DNA of 64,000 nt from Amorphoplanes digitatis (GCF_014205335.1 NZ_JACHNH010000001.1:3466501-3530500); one strand, 5' to 3'; shown: positions 1 to 8,787, numbered from the stretch's first letter. Notes: a model not told the origin generated them from the letters alone. A program made the numbers and translations.

Positions 1-449
1 ACGAGACAATCGGCTTCGTCTTCCAGTCGTTCCACCTGCTCGCCCGCACGACCGCGCGCGACAACGTCGCCCTGCCGCTGGTCTATCGCGGCATGGGGCG
101 CCGCGAGCGCCGGGCCCGCGCCGCCGAGATGCTCGACCGGGTCGGCCTGGCGCACCGCCTGGACCACCGGCCCAACCAGATGTCCGGCGGCGAGCAGCAG
201 CGGGTCGCCATCGCCCGGGCCCTGGTCACCGCCCCGTCCGTGCTGCTCGCCGACGAGCCGACGGGCAACCTCGACAGCACCACCGGCCAGTCGGTGCTCG
301 CCCTGCTCGAATCCCTGAACGCCGAGGGGGTGGCGATCGTGCTGGTCACCCACGACCGCGAGGTCGCGGCCCGGGCCGGACGGCAGATCGTGATGCGCGA
401 CGGTCTCATCGTCGACCCCGCGCCGGGCACCGGGGACGGCGACGGGTGA
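1..449 (+). CDS. ABC transporter ATP-binding protein, MacB/LolD type (5' end outside window)
   Basis: The reading frame is open from base 3, so the start and Walker A lie before the window. What remains shows a Q-loop (IGFVFQSFHLL), the ABC signature MSGGEQQRVAIARAL, Walker B with the family-typical VLLADEPTGNLDS, and the H-loop VLVTHDRE. The ADEPTGNLDS wording is that of the MacB/LolD/FtsE ATPases, which pair with FtsX-like permeases rather than importers. The stop overlaps the GTG of the next gene (GTGA at 446-449), which encodes exactly such a permease. Together they would form an ATP-driven exporter or mechanotransmission complex. The substrate cannot be told from this fragment; an antimicrobial or lipoprotein-like cargo is typical of the family. 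Confidence 0.93.
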   Translation, partial: ETIGFVFQSFHLLARTTARDNVALPLVYRGMGRRERRARAAEMLDRVGLAHRLDHRPNQMSGGEQQRVAIARALVTAPSVLLADEPTGNLDSTTGQSVLALLESLNAEGVAIVLVTHDREVAARAGRQIVMRDGLIVDPAPGTGDGDG

Positions 450-1630
450 GGCTGGCCGAGGCCTGGCGGGTCGCCCTCGACGCGCTGCGCGCCAACCGGC
501 TGCGCAGCGTCCTCACCATGCTCGGCGTCGTCATCGGCGTCGCCGCGGTGGTGGCACTCGTCGCCATCGGCACCGGCACCAAGCAGCAGATCGAGCAGCA
601 GGTCGAGGGCCTCGGCTCCAACCTGCTCATCGTCGTGCCCGGCCGGCTCGAGGCCGGATCCGCGCCGTCGGTGTCGACCCTCTCGCTCGACGACGTCGAG
701 GCCGTCGGCCGGGTGGTCGGCGACCCCGGCCGGGTCGCGGTCACCGTCGCCTCCGGCGAGACCGTCCGGGCCGGCAGCCGGACCACGTTCGCCAGCATCC
801 AGGGCGTCCTGGAGACCACCCCGACCGTCTTCGTCCGCCACCTGGACCGCGGCAGCTACCTGACCCACTCCGACGTCAGCACGGCGCGCCGCGTCGCCGT
901 GCTCGGCGCCGGGGTCGCCACCCGGCTCTTCGGCGACCGCGACCCGGTCGGCCGCCAGATCACCATCGGCGGGGTCCGGTTCCGGGTGATCGGCACGTTC
1001 GAGCGGCTGGGACAGAGCCTCGGCGTCGACCGCGACGGCGAGGTGCACATCCCCGTCACCGCCGCGCAGCGCCTGCTCGGCACCGACCGCATCGACGCGC
1101 TCGCCATCCGCGCACCCGACCGCGAACGCATCGACGCGCTGGGCCACGACGTCGTCGCCACCCTCACCGAACGCCACCCGGACAGCGACTTCAGCGCCGT
1201 CACCCAGGAGCAGATCCTCGGCGTGCTCGGCGACATCCTCGGCGTGCTCACCGGGGTGCTCGCCGCCATCGCCGGCATCAGCCTGCTCGTCGGCGGCGTC
1301 GGCGTCTCCAACATCATGCTGGTCTCCGTCCGCGAGCGCACCAAGGAGATCGGCCTGCGCAAGGCGGTCGGCGCCCGGCCCCGCGACATCGGCCTGCAAT
1401 TCCTGCTCGAGGCCGTCCTGCTCACCACGATCGGCGGCGTCATCGGCATGGCGCTCGGCATCTCCGCCGCGCTGCTCGTCGACCGGCTGTCGCCGGTGCC
1501 CGCGGCCGTCACCTGGTGGTCGCTGGCCCTGGCGTTCGGGGTGTCGGCGCTGGTCGGCATCGCCTTCGGGGTGGTGCCCGCGCAACGGGCCGGCCGGCTC
1601 GACCCGGTCGTCGCGCTGCGCACCGAGTGA
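446..1630 (+). CDS. MacB/FtsX-like ABC transporter permease
   Basis: A 394-residue integral membrane protein with the MacB-PCD plus FtsX layout. One helix lies near residues 18-42 (VLTMLGVVIGVAAVVALVAI), followed by a large extracytoplasmic domain (about 50-255) and three C-terminal helices (about 262-385). The conserved coupling segment RERTKEIGLRKAVGARPRDI follows the second helix. The GTG start overlaps the stop of the upstream ATPase by 4 bases, and its own stop overlaps the next GTG in the same way, so the three genes look translationally coupled. MacB of Gram-negatives carries the ATPase on the same chain; here it is separate, as is usual in Gram-positives. Confidence 0.93.
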   Translation: MRLAEAWRVALDALRANRLRSVLTMLGVVIGVAAVVALVAIGTGTKQQIEQQVEGLGSNLLIVVPGRLEAGSAPSVSTLSLDDVEAVGRVVGDPGRVAVTVASGETVRAGSRTTFASIQGVLETTPTVFVRHLDRGSYLTHSDVSTARRVAVLGAGVATRLFGDRDPVGRQITIGGVRFRVIGTFERLGQSLGVDRDGEVHIPVTAAQRLLGTDRIDALAIRAPDRERIDALGHDVVATLTERHPDSDFSAVTQEQILGVLGDILGVLTGVLAAIAGISLLVGGVGVSNIMLVSVRERTKEIGLRKAVGARPRDIGLQFLLEAVLLTTIGGVIGMALGISAALLVDRLSPVPAAVTWWSLALAFGVSALVGIAFGVVPAQRAGRLDPVVALRTE

Positions 1631-2484
1631 ACCCACCGCCCGCCCCGCTGCTCGTGCTGACCGCCGTCGTATCGGTGCAGGTCGGCAGCGCCGTCGCCCG
1701 TACCCTCTTCGAGGATCTCGGCGCGGCGGGCATGACCCTGCTGCGGCTCGCCATCGCGGCCGTGATCCTCGGCGCGGTGTTCCGGCCCAGGATCCGCGGC
1801 TGGCACGCGGCGGCGTGGCGGGCAGCCGCGCTGCTCGGCGCCGTCATGGCGGGCATGAACCTGCTCTTCTACCTGGCCCTGCGCACGGTGCCGCTCGGCG
1901 TCGGCGTCACCGTCGAGTTCCTCGGCCCGCTGCTGCTGGCGCTGGCGCAGACGCGCCGGCTGATCGACCTGTGCTGCGCGCTGCTGGCCGGCGGGGGAGT
2001 GGCGCTGCTCGGCCTGGCTCCGGGGGTGACGGCGCCGGTCGGCGGGCTGCTGCTGGCGTTCGCCGCCGGGCTCTGCTGGGCCGGGTACATCCTGGCCAGC
2101 GCGCACCTGGGCACCCAGGTGCCGGGCACCGGGGGCCTGGCGGTCGCGGTCGGGGTCGCGGCGCTGCTGGTCCTGCCGTTCGGCGCGCACGGCGCGTCGG
2201 CGGTGCTCGACCGCCCGTCGCTGCTGGTCGGCGCGACGGTCGTGGCGCTGCTCTCCTCGGTACTCTCCTACGGGCTGGAGATCAACGCCCTGCGGCGGAT
2301 GCCGACCCGGGTCTTCGGCGTGCTGATGAGCCTGGAACCGGCCGCCGCGGCCGTCGCCGGCCTGATCGTGCTGCACCAGCGCCTGGGCGCCCGCGAGATC
2401 GCCGCGCTGCTGCTGGTCAGCCTGGCGAGCCTGTGCGTCACCCTGACCCGGCGCGACCCGGTGACCCCGATCGCGCCGGGCTGA
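1627..2484 (+). CDS. EamA/DMT-family exporter (RhtA-like)
   Basis: A 285-residue polytopic membrane protein with about ten hydrophobic helices arranged as two EamA repeats. It ends in the second-repeat signature region with LEPAAAAVAGLIVLHQRLG, which is highly typical of RhtA/EamA exporters. RhtA exports threonine and homoserine; other members export diverse metabolites, so the substrate is open. I chose the GTG at 1627 because it forms a GTGA overlap with the preceding permease stop and places the first helix (PLLVLTAVVSVQVGSAVART) right after a short leader. In-frame starts further upstream would extend through the end of the permease gene. Confidence 0.88.
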   Translation: MNPPPAPLLVLTAVVSVQVGSAVARTLFEDLGAAGMTLLRLAIAAVILGAVFRPRIRGWHAAAWRAAALLGAVMAGMNLLFYLALRTVPLGVGVTVEFLGPLLLALAQTRRLIDLCCALLAGGGVALLGLAPGVTAPVGGLLLAFAAGLCWAGYILASAHLGTQVPGTGGLAVAVGVAALLVLPFGAHGASAVLDRPSLLVGATVVALLSSVLSYGLEINALRRMPTRVFGVLMSLEPAAAAVAGLIVLHQRLGAREIAALLLVSLASLCVTLTRRDPVTPIAPG

Positions 2485-2532
2485 GGCCCGAAAGCCTCAA
2501 CTAGGCGGCGGTGGGAGCCGATCGACAGGGTT

Positions 2533-3591
2533 GTGCCGCACAAGGGGGACGTCTTCCCGTACCAGCTTCGCGACCTGCACGGCGCCTCGCGCTCGGTCGT
2601 GTTCCTCACGCTGGCCGGATCCCCGTACGTGCTGGCGACCTGCGTGCTGATGCCGGACGTCGGCGCCACCGGCCTCACCGCCGGGATCGCCACCAGCGTG
2701 TTCATGGGACTGGCCGGGATCGCGAGCTGGCGGGTGCCCGCGCGGCTCCCGCGCCTGTTCTGGTTCGCCGCCCCGATCCTGAGCATCCTGGCGATCACCG
2801 GCCTGAACCTCGCCACCAACGACGCGTCCACCGGCGCGCTGCTCTTCTATCTCTGGCCCGTCCTGTACGCGGCCAACTTCCTCAGCAGCCGCGTCCTGGG
2901 CCTGAACCTGGCGCTGGTGTACGCCGGCGGCGCGGTCACGGTCTTCGCGATCCTCGGACCGGGTGCCGGCCTCGCCGACCTGGCCGCCACGATCATGGCG
3001 ATGACGCTGGCCGCCACGGTGGTGCACTCGCTGCGCCGCCGGGCCGACCGGCTGCACGAAGTCCTCGAGCGGCAGGCGTACGCCGACCACCTCACCGGCC
3101 TGGCGAACCGGCGCCAGTTCGACGAGGAGCTCGCGAACGCCGGCACGTGGGCACGGATCGCCGGCGGCCCGCTGGCACTGCTCACCGTCGACCTGGACCA
3201 CTTCAAGGCGGTGAACGACACGTTCGGCCACGCGGAGGGCGACCAGGTCCTCCAGGCCGTCGCCGTGGCCATGCGTTCCGCCGTCGGCGAGGACGGTCTC
3301 GCGGCGCGCCTGGGCGGCGACGAGTTCGTCGTGCTGCTGCGCGCGGACCGGCGCGCCGCCGCGGCGGTCGCCGAAGGGCTGTGCGCGGCCGTCGCCGCCC
3401 GGACCGACCTGCCCGGCGGCGCGCCGGGCCTGAGCATCGGCATCGCGGTCCTGCCGGACGACGCCGGCGACGTCGGCGAGCTGGTGGCGGCCTCGGACGC
3501 GGCGCTCTACGAGGCGAAGACGTCGGGCCGCGGGCGGGTGGCAACGGCTGTACCCCGGCCCGCCGCCGACCTCACCCGTCAGTACAGCTAG
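2533..3591 (+). CDS. membrane-bound GGDEF protein (putative diguanylate cyclase)
   Basis: 352 residues. Residues about 20-165 form five or six hydrophobic helices (MASE-like sensor), followed by a short amphipathic linker and a GGDEF domain (about 185-345). The domain opens with DHLTGLANRRQF, has DLDHFKAVNDTFGH, and carries an intact GGDEF active-site motif at 261-265. The inhibitory I-site RxxD expected five residues before the motif is not present (VGED stands there), so product feedback may be absent. The likely role is cyclic di-GMP synthesis in response to a membrane signal. The GTG at 2533 is the first reasonable start; the Shine-Dalgarno match is weak. The TAG stop lies in a CTAG that is also the left flank of the inserted repeat element. 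Confidence 0.9.
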   Translation: MPHKGDVFPYQLRDLHGASRSVVFLTLAGSPYVLATCVLMPDVGATGLTAGIATSVFMGLAGIASWRVPARLPRLFWFAAPILSILAITGLNLATNDASTGALLFYLWPVLYAANFLSSRVLGLNLALVYAGGAVTVFAILGPGAGLADLAATIMAMTLAATVVHSLRRRADRLHEVLERQAYADHLTGLANRRQFDEELANAGTWARIAGGPLALLTVDLDHFKAVNDTFGHAEGDQVLQAVAVAMRSAVGEDGLAARLGGDEFVVLLRADRRAAAAVAEGLCAAVAARTDLPGGAPGLSIGIAVLPDDAGDVGELVAASDAALYEAKTSGRGRVATAVPRPAADLTRQYS

Positions 3592-3751
3592 GGCCTGTCC
3601 TGCCGATCATGGCGACGCCGAGCCGAGGTCCAGGTTTCGCGTCGCAAGTGGGCCGGACGGTCGAATACCGGTGTTGTATTCGGCCGTTCGGACCGCGCCG
3701 CGAGGCGGAAGCTGGACCCGGCGCAGGCCGTCATGATCGGCAGGACAGGCC
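3592..3751. mobile_element. 160-bp non-autonomous inverted-repeat element (MITE-like) flanked by CTAG
   Basis: The ends are perfect 20-bp inverted repeats: ggcctgtcctgccgatcatg at 3592-3611 and its complement at 3732-3751. The interior is itself an imperfect palindrome centred on gaatac...gtattc near 3663-3681. It encodes nothing. Both sides are bordered by CTAG (3588-3591 and 3752-3755), which reads as a 4-bp target duplication. Some IS5-family elements of actinomycetes are known to target CTAG, so this is probably a non-autonomous derivative. It could also act as a long bidirectional transcription-terminating hairpin between the two convergent genes. Confidence 0.75.
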
Positions 3752-6700
3752 CTAGACCTCTTCCTGCTCCGCCGTGACCAGGCCGAGGATCTCCCGCCGC
3801 GAACGCGGGTACGGGCCCCACCCGTCGCGCAGGACGTGGATGTAGACCGACTCCAGCGCGACGTCGATGCGCTGCGCCAGCTCCTGATCGTCGGGCGCGC
3901 CCAGCCGTACGGCGCGCGCGAAGTGATCGAGCGCCTCCATGTGCCGGCCCTGGTCGAAGGCGCTGCGCCCGGCGTTCTCGTGCACGACGCTGCGCAGCAG
4001 CTCCGGCGCCTCGGAGCCGGCGGCCCGCTCGAACAGCCGGTCGGCCTCCTTGTGGTCGCCGCGCAGCCGCAGCACGTGTGCCAGCTCGGCCTGCGCGATG
4101 ACGGTGGCCTGGACGTCACCCGAGGACTCGGCGTGCGCCAGGGCCAGGCGGCTGGCGGCGGCGGCCATGCCCAGCTCCTCCAGCAGGCGGTAGACCTCCG
4201 CCCGTACGCTCAGCAGCCCCGCCTTGGCGACGTTGTCCTGCTCGTCGGAGAGCGGCCCGTCGAGACGCTCACCGAGTACGCGCAGGGCGTCCTTGTCGTC
4301 CACGACCTCGCGCAGCGTGGCGCCGTCGAGGCGCCAGCGGATCGCCGCCAGGTCCTCCGGGCCCAGCGGCCCGGTGCCGTCGGTGGCGGCCGGCCGGGCC
4401 TGGGCGGGGTCCGGGCCGGGTGCGGGCCGGGCCTCCTCGGCGGCCGCGCCGTTCACCAGCCCGCTGATGTCCAGGTCGAGGACCACGCCCTCGGGCTCGG
4501 CGTCGCCGTCGGTGGCCGGTTCGGCGGGTGCCGCGGCCGGGTCGATCTTGGGGGTGAACCACGTCGCCCCGAGCTCCGCGTCGGCGTACCTGGGCGGCGC
4601 CGTCGGGCCGGAGGTCATCAGGCGGCCGATCGGTACGGCGAACGCCGCCGGGTTCGGGCCGGGCCGGGCCGCCATGGGCACGCCGGAGCCGCCCTCGGCC
4701 AGCCGGACGGCCTCGGCCTCGCGGGCGGCCTGTGCCAGCCGGGCCGCCTCGGCCTGGCGGGCCTCCTCGGCGGCCTGGCGTGCGGCCTCGGCGTCGCGCG
4801 CGGCCAGGAGCTGCCGCTCGGCCTCTGCCTGCCGTGCCGCCGCCGCACGGCGGACGGCCTCCGCGTGCTGGTCGGCCTCGGCCTGGCGGGCCGCGATCGC
4901 CGCCTGCCGGGCCGCCTCGGCCTGGCGGGCCTCCTCCTCGGCCCGGCGTGCGGCCTCGGCGCGGCGTGCGGCGTCGGCCTGCCGCTCGGCGTGGCGTGCG
5001 GCCTCCGCCTGGCGTGCGGCCTCCTCCGCCCGGCGGGCCTCCTCGGCCCGGCGTGCCGCCTCGGCGACCTGGCGCGCGGCCTCGGCCCGGCGGGCGACCT
5101 CCGCCTCGTGCGCGGCTACCTCCGCCCGGCGGGCGGCCTCCTCGGCCTGGCGTACGGCCTCGGCGTGGCGGGCCGCCTCGGCGGCGTGGCGCGCGGCCTC
5201 CGCCTGGCGTGCCGCCGCGGCCTCGGCCTGCCGTGCGGCCTCGGCCCGGCGCGCCTCCTCCGCCTGCCGGGCGAGCTCGGCCTGCCGTGCGGCCTCGGCC
5301 TGGCGTGCCTCCTCGGCCAGCCGGGCGAGCTCGGCCTGGCGCACGGCCTCGGCCTGGCGCGCCGCCTCCTCCTCCCGGCGGGCGATCTCCGCCTGCCGGG
5401 CGAGCTCGGCCTGCCGGGTCTGCTCGGCGAGGCGCAGCGCCTGCTCCAGCTTGCGGTCGGCCTCGGCGCGGCGCTGCACGTCCGCGAGCTGCGCCGCCGC
5501 GGCCCGGGCCTGCTGCTCCTCGGTGGCCCGCCGCGCGGCCTCGGCCCGGGCCTGCTGCTCCTCGGTGGCCCGCCGCGCGGCCTCGGCCTGCCGGGCCGCC
5601 TCCGTGTGCTGCCGGGGCACGCCCGCCGACCGGGCCGGGAGCACCTCGCCCTCCAGCACGTACGGGCCGGAGTGCCGCCCCGCCGGCGGTTCGTCCTGCC
5701 GGTACTGCGGCTCCGCCAGGCGGCTCTGCGCTGCCTGGTCCGAGGCGTGGCGGGGCTGGTCGGGCGTGCGCGGCCCGGGTGCGCCGTACTGCTGGTCGCC
5801 GGGCACGGACGGCACGCCGACGACCGGCAGCTCGCCGGTCGCACCGGCCAGGTCGCGCGGGCCGGCCGGGGACGACGGCCGGGACAGGCCGACCGTCGGG
5901 GCGTCGCCCGCCGCCGGGACGCGGCGGCGAGCGTCGAGCACCTCGCCGCTGATCGCCGCGGCGGCCGGGTGGCCCTGCGCCGGCATGCTGCTGACCGGCC
6001 GGTCGTACGCCGTGACCTGCGGCTGCGGCGCACCGACGGTCGGCGCGGTACGCGTCGGCGGGCGCTCCGAGCGCGGGACCGCGGTCGGCGCACCGGTAGA
6101 GGTGATCATCGCCGTGCGCGGCCCGCCGACGATCGGCCTCTCGGCGGTCGAACCGTCGTCGAAGGCCGACCGGCCGCGCGGCGCGGCCTGCGCCGGGTCG
6201 GCCTGTGCGGGACGGCGACCGCGCGGCGGCGCCGCGTGCGGGTCCGCGACGGGCGCGGCCGCGTCGGGCCGGCCGGTGTCCCAGGGCGTGAACGGCGGCG
6301 GGGCCTGCGGCGCCGCGGGGGTCGGCCGCACGCCGGGCGCGTTCTGCGGCGGGGCCGCGGCGGCGGGCCGGCGGATGGGTGCCGGCGCCGACGGCGGAAC
6401 CGGCGGCGGCGCGGCGGCCGGCATGACCGGCGGCCGGTTCTGCGGCGCGGGAGGAACGGCGGGACCGCCGGGCCCGCGCCCGGGCGGCGGCACGCCGGGG
6501 CGGCCACGCGACGGGGGCTGGCCCGGGCCGCGACCGGGGTCGAGGGCGGCCGGGTCGAGGGGTGCGGGGCTGTTCGGCGGCACGCCGGGGCGGCCGCGCG
6601 ACGGGGGCTGGCCCGGGCCGCGACCGGGGTCGAGGGCGGCCGGGTCGAGGGGTGCGGGGCTGGTCGGCGCCTCGCCGGGCATGCCGGAGGGCGAGATGAA

Positions 6701-8011
6701 ACCGACCCGGGGCCGGCGCGGGCCGGCGGGGCTGACCGGCGGTGCGGCGTCCTGGTGGTAGCCGGGCGCGCCTCCCGCCTGGCCCTGGTCGTACGCGGCC
6801 GGGCTCATCGGCATCCCGCCGGTCCGGCCCGGCGCCCGTGTGCCCTGGTCGTAGGCGGCTGGGTCGTAGGCGGCCGGGTCGGCGGGCACCAGGGGCCGCA
6901 GGACGTCGGCGCCCGCGGCGGGCGTCTTCGGCACGTTCGGCGGCGCCGGGGTCACCACCCGCGGCGGCGCCGTCTGCGGCGGTGCGTTGACGACGCGGGG
7001 CGGCGCCGGCGGCTCGGCCTTCTTGAGCACCCGCGGCGTCTCCGGCGGTGCCGCCTTGCTGATCACCCGTGGGGCGGCCGGGGGAGTGGCCCGGCTCTTG
7101 ACGCGCGGGCCGTCGCCCGGCGTGCCCGTCTCGGCCGGCCGGTCGCCGACCTGCGGCCCGGCGGCCGCGGCGGCGGGCTGCTCGGACCACGGCTCCGGCC
7201 GGGTGCCCGGCCGGGACGCGGCGGGCAGGTCCGGACGCGCGGTGCGCGGATCGCCACCGGGCTGGACCGGTGCGGGCCGCGGCGGCTGGCCCGGCCGTAC
7301 GGGCGGACGACGGTCCTGCCCCGGGCCGAAGGCGGCCGGGGCGTCGTAGGTGCGCGGATCGTCGCGCCGGGGCCGGCGGTCGTCCGGCGCCGGCGGCGAG
7401 ACCCGGGCCCGGCCGCCGACCGTGTCGGGCGCCTCGGGCACGTCGCGCCCGCGCACCGTCTGGGAGCGGCGCGCGGCGATGTGGCGGCGCTGCTCCTCCC
7501 AGTCCTGCACGTCGAAGTCGCGGTCGTCGTACTCGAGTTCGTCGAAGTCGAGGCTGCGGCGCTGCCAGCCCTCGGCGCCGGGCGAGACCGGGGCGGCGTC
7601 GAGGTCGGCGGGGGCGAACGAGGGGTCGTCCAGCCATCCCGGGCGCTCGCTGTCGAACGCCGAACTGATGCGCTTGTCGCGGTTCGGTGACCGTTGGTAG
7701 CCGGCCTCCCGTCGCTGACGGCGGCGTTCGGCGAGTTCGTCGACGCCCGGATCGAGTGAATTGACCGGGTCGGGCGCGGGGCCGGCAACCGGTGTGGACA
7801 CCGGGGCGGACACGACGTCCGGCACGGCGTCGAAATTGTCGTCTTCGATGTACTGGGTGCGCTGCACCGGACGACGGGTGTCGGCACCCCACCGCGCCAT
7901 GACGGCGTCCGCGTACGGGTCCCGCGCCGTGGCGGTGGAGTCGGCGTACCGAGACCTACGGGGGTTGTCGTCGTACTCGGATTCCCAGTATTCGTCGTCC
8001 TCGAAGCTCAT
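3752..8011 (-). CDS. large Pro-rich, coiled-coil protein with C-terminal TPR-like domain (1419 aa)
   Basis: No family recognised overall. Four regions are visible. Residues 1-200 are acidic and polar. Residues about 200-790 are a low-complexity Pro/Ala/Arg/Gly segment with short PPRV-type repeats and a perfect 30-residue tandem repeat. Residues about 795-1110 are made almost entirely of Ala/Glu/Arg/Gln heptad-like repeats (EAARRAEEARQAE type), predicting a very long coiled coil. Residues about 1215-1419 are helical and TPR-like (ALAHAESSGDVQATVIAQAELAH, LFERAA). I chose the ATG at 8011 (MSFEDDEYWESEY) because a GGGGTGA ribosome site precedes it; upstream in-frame codons give an implausible Arg/Ala leader. 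It has no signal peptide or membrane helix, so it is probably a cytoplasmic scaffold. Its TAG stop shares the right-hand CTAG of the inserted element. Confidence 0.85.
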   Translation of the reverse strand: MSFEDDEYWESEYDDNPRRSRYADSTATARDPYADAVMARWGADTRRPVQRTQYIEDDNFDAVPDVVSAPVSTPVAGPAPDPVNSLDPGVDELAERRRQRREAGYQRSPNRDKRISSAFDSERPGWLDDPSFAPADLDAAPVSPGAEGWQRRSLDFDELEYDDRDFDVQDWEEQRRHIAARRSQTVRGRDVPEAPDTVGGRARVSPPAPDDRRPRRDDPRTYDAPAAFGPGQDRRPPVRPGQPPRPAPVQPGGDPRTARPDLPAASRPGTRPEPWSEQPAAAAAGPQVGDRPAETGTPGDGPRVKSRATPPAAPRVISKAAPPETPRVLKKAEPPAPPRVVNAPPQTAPPRVVTPAPPNVPKTPAAGADVLRPLVPADPAAYDPAAYDQGTRAPGRTGGMPMSPAAYDQGQAGGAPGYHQDAAPPVSPAGPRRPRVGFISPSGMPGEAPTSPAPLDPAALDPGRGPGQPPSRGRPGVPPNSPAPLDPAALDPGRGPGQPPSRGRPGVPPPGRGPGGPAVPPAPQNRPPVMPAAAPPPVPPSAPAPIRRPAAAAPPQNAPGVRPTPAAPQAPPPFTPWDTGRPDAAAPVADPHAAPPRGRRPAQADPAQAAPRGRSAFDDGSTAERPIVGGPRTAMITSTGAPTAVPRSERPPTRTAPTVGAPQPQVTAYDRPVSSMPAQGHPAAAAISGEVLDARRRVPAAGDAPTVGLSRPSSPAGPRDLAGATGELPVVGVPSVPGDQQYGAPGPRTPDQPRHASDQAAQSRLAEPQYRQDEPPAGRHSGPYVLEGEVLPARSAGVPRQHTEAARQAEAARRATEEQQARAEAARRATEEQQARAAAAQLADVQRRAEADRKLEQALRLAEQTRQAELARQAEIARREEEAARQAEAVRQAELARLAEEARQAEAARQAELARQAEEARRAEAARQAEAAAARQAEAARHAAEAARHAEAVRQAEEAARRAEVAAHEAEVARRAEAARQVAEAARRAEEARRAEEAARQAEAARHAERQADAARRAEAARRAEEEARQAEAARQAAIAARQAEADQHAEAVRRAAAARQAEAERQLLAARDAEAARQAAEEARQAEAARLAQAAREAEAVRLAEGGSGVPMAARPGPNPAAFAVPIGRLMTSGPTAPPRYADAELGATWFTPKIDPAAAPAEPATDGDAEPEGVVLDLDISGLVNGAAAEEARPAPGPDPAQARPAATDGTGPLGPEDLAAIRWRLDGATLREVVDDKDALRVLGERLDGPLSDEQDNVAKAGLLSVRAEVYRLLEELGMAAAASRLALAHAESSGDVQATVIAQAELAHVLRLRGDHKEADRLFERAAGSEAPELLRSVVHENAGRSAFDQGRHMEALDHFARAVRLGAPDDQELAQRIDVALESVYIHVLRDGWGPYPRSRREILGLVTAEQEEV
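6482..6661. repeat. two tandem 90-bp copies inside the Pro-rich region
   Basis: Two adjacent 90-bp units (about 6482-6571 and 6572-6661) differ at only a few bases. They encode, on the minus strand, two copies of a 30-residue unit beginning SPAPLDPAALDPG and ending SRGRPGVPP. The near-identity at DNA level points to a recent duplication within the coding sequence. Confidence 0.85.
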
Positions 8012-8742
8012 CGGGTCACCCCGGAACGACCCTCGGGGGCGCGCGAAGGAGGATGCGCCGAGCCGGCCCGCTGCCGCATACGTGCCCCCCGTCATCGCCG
8101 CCGCGTACACGCACCACGCGTCCCGTGATGCCTTCCGCGCGGACTGACTTGGAAGGTTAACCACGGATTTGCGTGCGGCGCTACCGCCCGCGGAGGCGCG
8201 TCACCCGACCCAGGACGGCCGTCGCGCCCGGGATCGGCCCCGGCGCCGCGGCCCGCCGGGAGTGTTCCGTCAACGGACAGTACGGGCCGGCGCGCCGAGC
8301 GGTTCAATCGCCGAGGTAAGCGGTGCGGAACGTTGGGGCCGACTGACGGAAAGTGACCACCTCGGATGCGGTCCGCGACATTTCCATGAACGCTTTCCAT
8401 TGTTACGCGGACATGGCGGGCCGCGGAAGTTAAGCCATTCTTAATGAGCCGCTGAGGAAAGCGACGGAAATGGTGCTGTGTGGACCGTCCCGATCGTCGC
8501 CATTGCGATCACAGAGCGTGACCGTGGCGAGGGACACGTCTCCGCGCCGCGGATCATGGACCCGGTCGATGTCATGGTGGGAGTCGCGGGCCGGTCCGAC
8601 GATGTACCGGCCCCGCGGCATGTCAGCCGGCCGCGGCGACCGGCCCGCGCAGTGACCGATACCCGACACCGATGGTGTCCACCCCGAACTCCCGGCCGGC
8701 GGCCACCGTCCCCCTCGAACGCCGCCACCCAGCCGGGACACA
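8012..8742. other. long intergenic region without a convincing gene
   Basis: Open frames here have arginine/proline-rich compositions typical of non-coding GC-rich DNA and no family resemblance. The stretch 8370-8475 is clearly richer in A and T than its surroundings (for example gccattcttaatgagccgc). It probably carries the promoter of the leftward 1419-residue protein gene. On the minus strand it contains two ATGGAAA direct repeats near 8384-8404. I see no tRNA, riboswitch or known motif. Confidence 0.5.
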
Positions 8743-8774
8743 GAAACGGCGGCGGGTGCACACGCCGCCGTTTC
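8743..8774 (-). terminator. intrinsic-type hairpin downstream of the 145-aa membrane protein
   Basis: Perfect 12-bp stem gaaacggcggcg / cgccgccgtttc with an 8-base loop, 13 bases past the stop of the leftward gene ending at 8788. There is no long T run, as is common in actinobacteria. Confidence 0.7.
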
Positions 8775-8787
8775 GACCTACTTCGGG

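Noticed and set aside
83..1636. Long minus-strand frame opposite the ABC permease
   Set aside because: Asp/Gly/Arg/Ala repeats typical of antisense frames in GC-rich DNA; the plus strand encodes recognisable ABC components.
3592..3751. Possible small RNA or tRNA-like structure in the palindromic segment
   Set aside because: No tRNA consensus; the perfect terminal repeats and CTAG duplication fit a mobile element better.
4680..5620. Array of short similar repeats that could suggest CRISPR or satellite DNA
   Set aside because: The units are degenerate, have no spacers and keep one reading frame that encodes heptad-like Ala/Glu/Arg coiled coil.
3836..7690. Very long open frames on the plus strand opposite the Pro-rich coiled-coil gene
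   Set aside because: They are products of the repeated GC-rich codons of the minus-strand gene; compositions are Arg/Gly/Leu repeats without family matches, and the minus-strand product has a ribosome site and a structured C-terminal domain.
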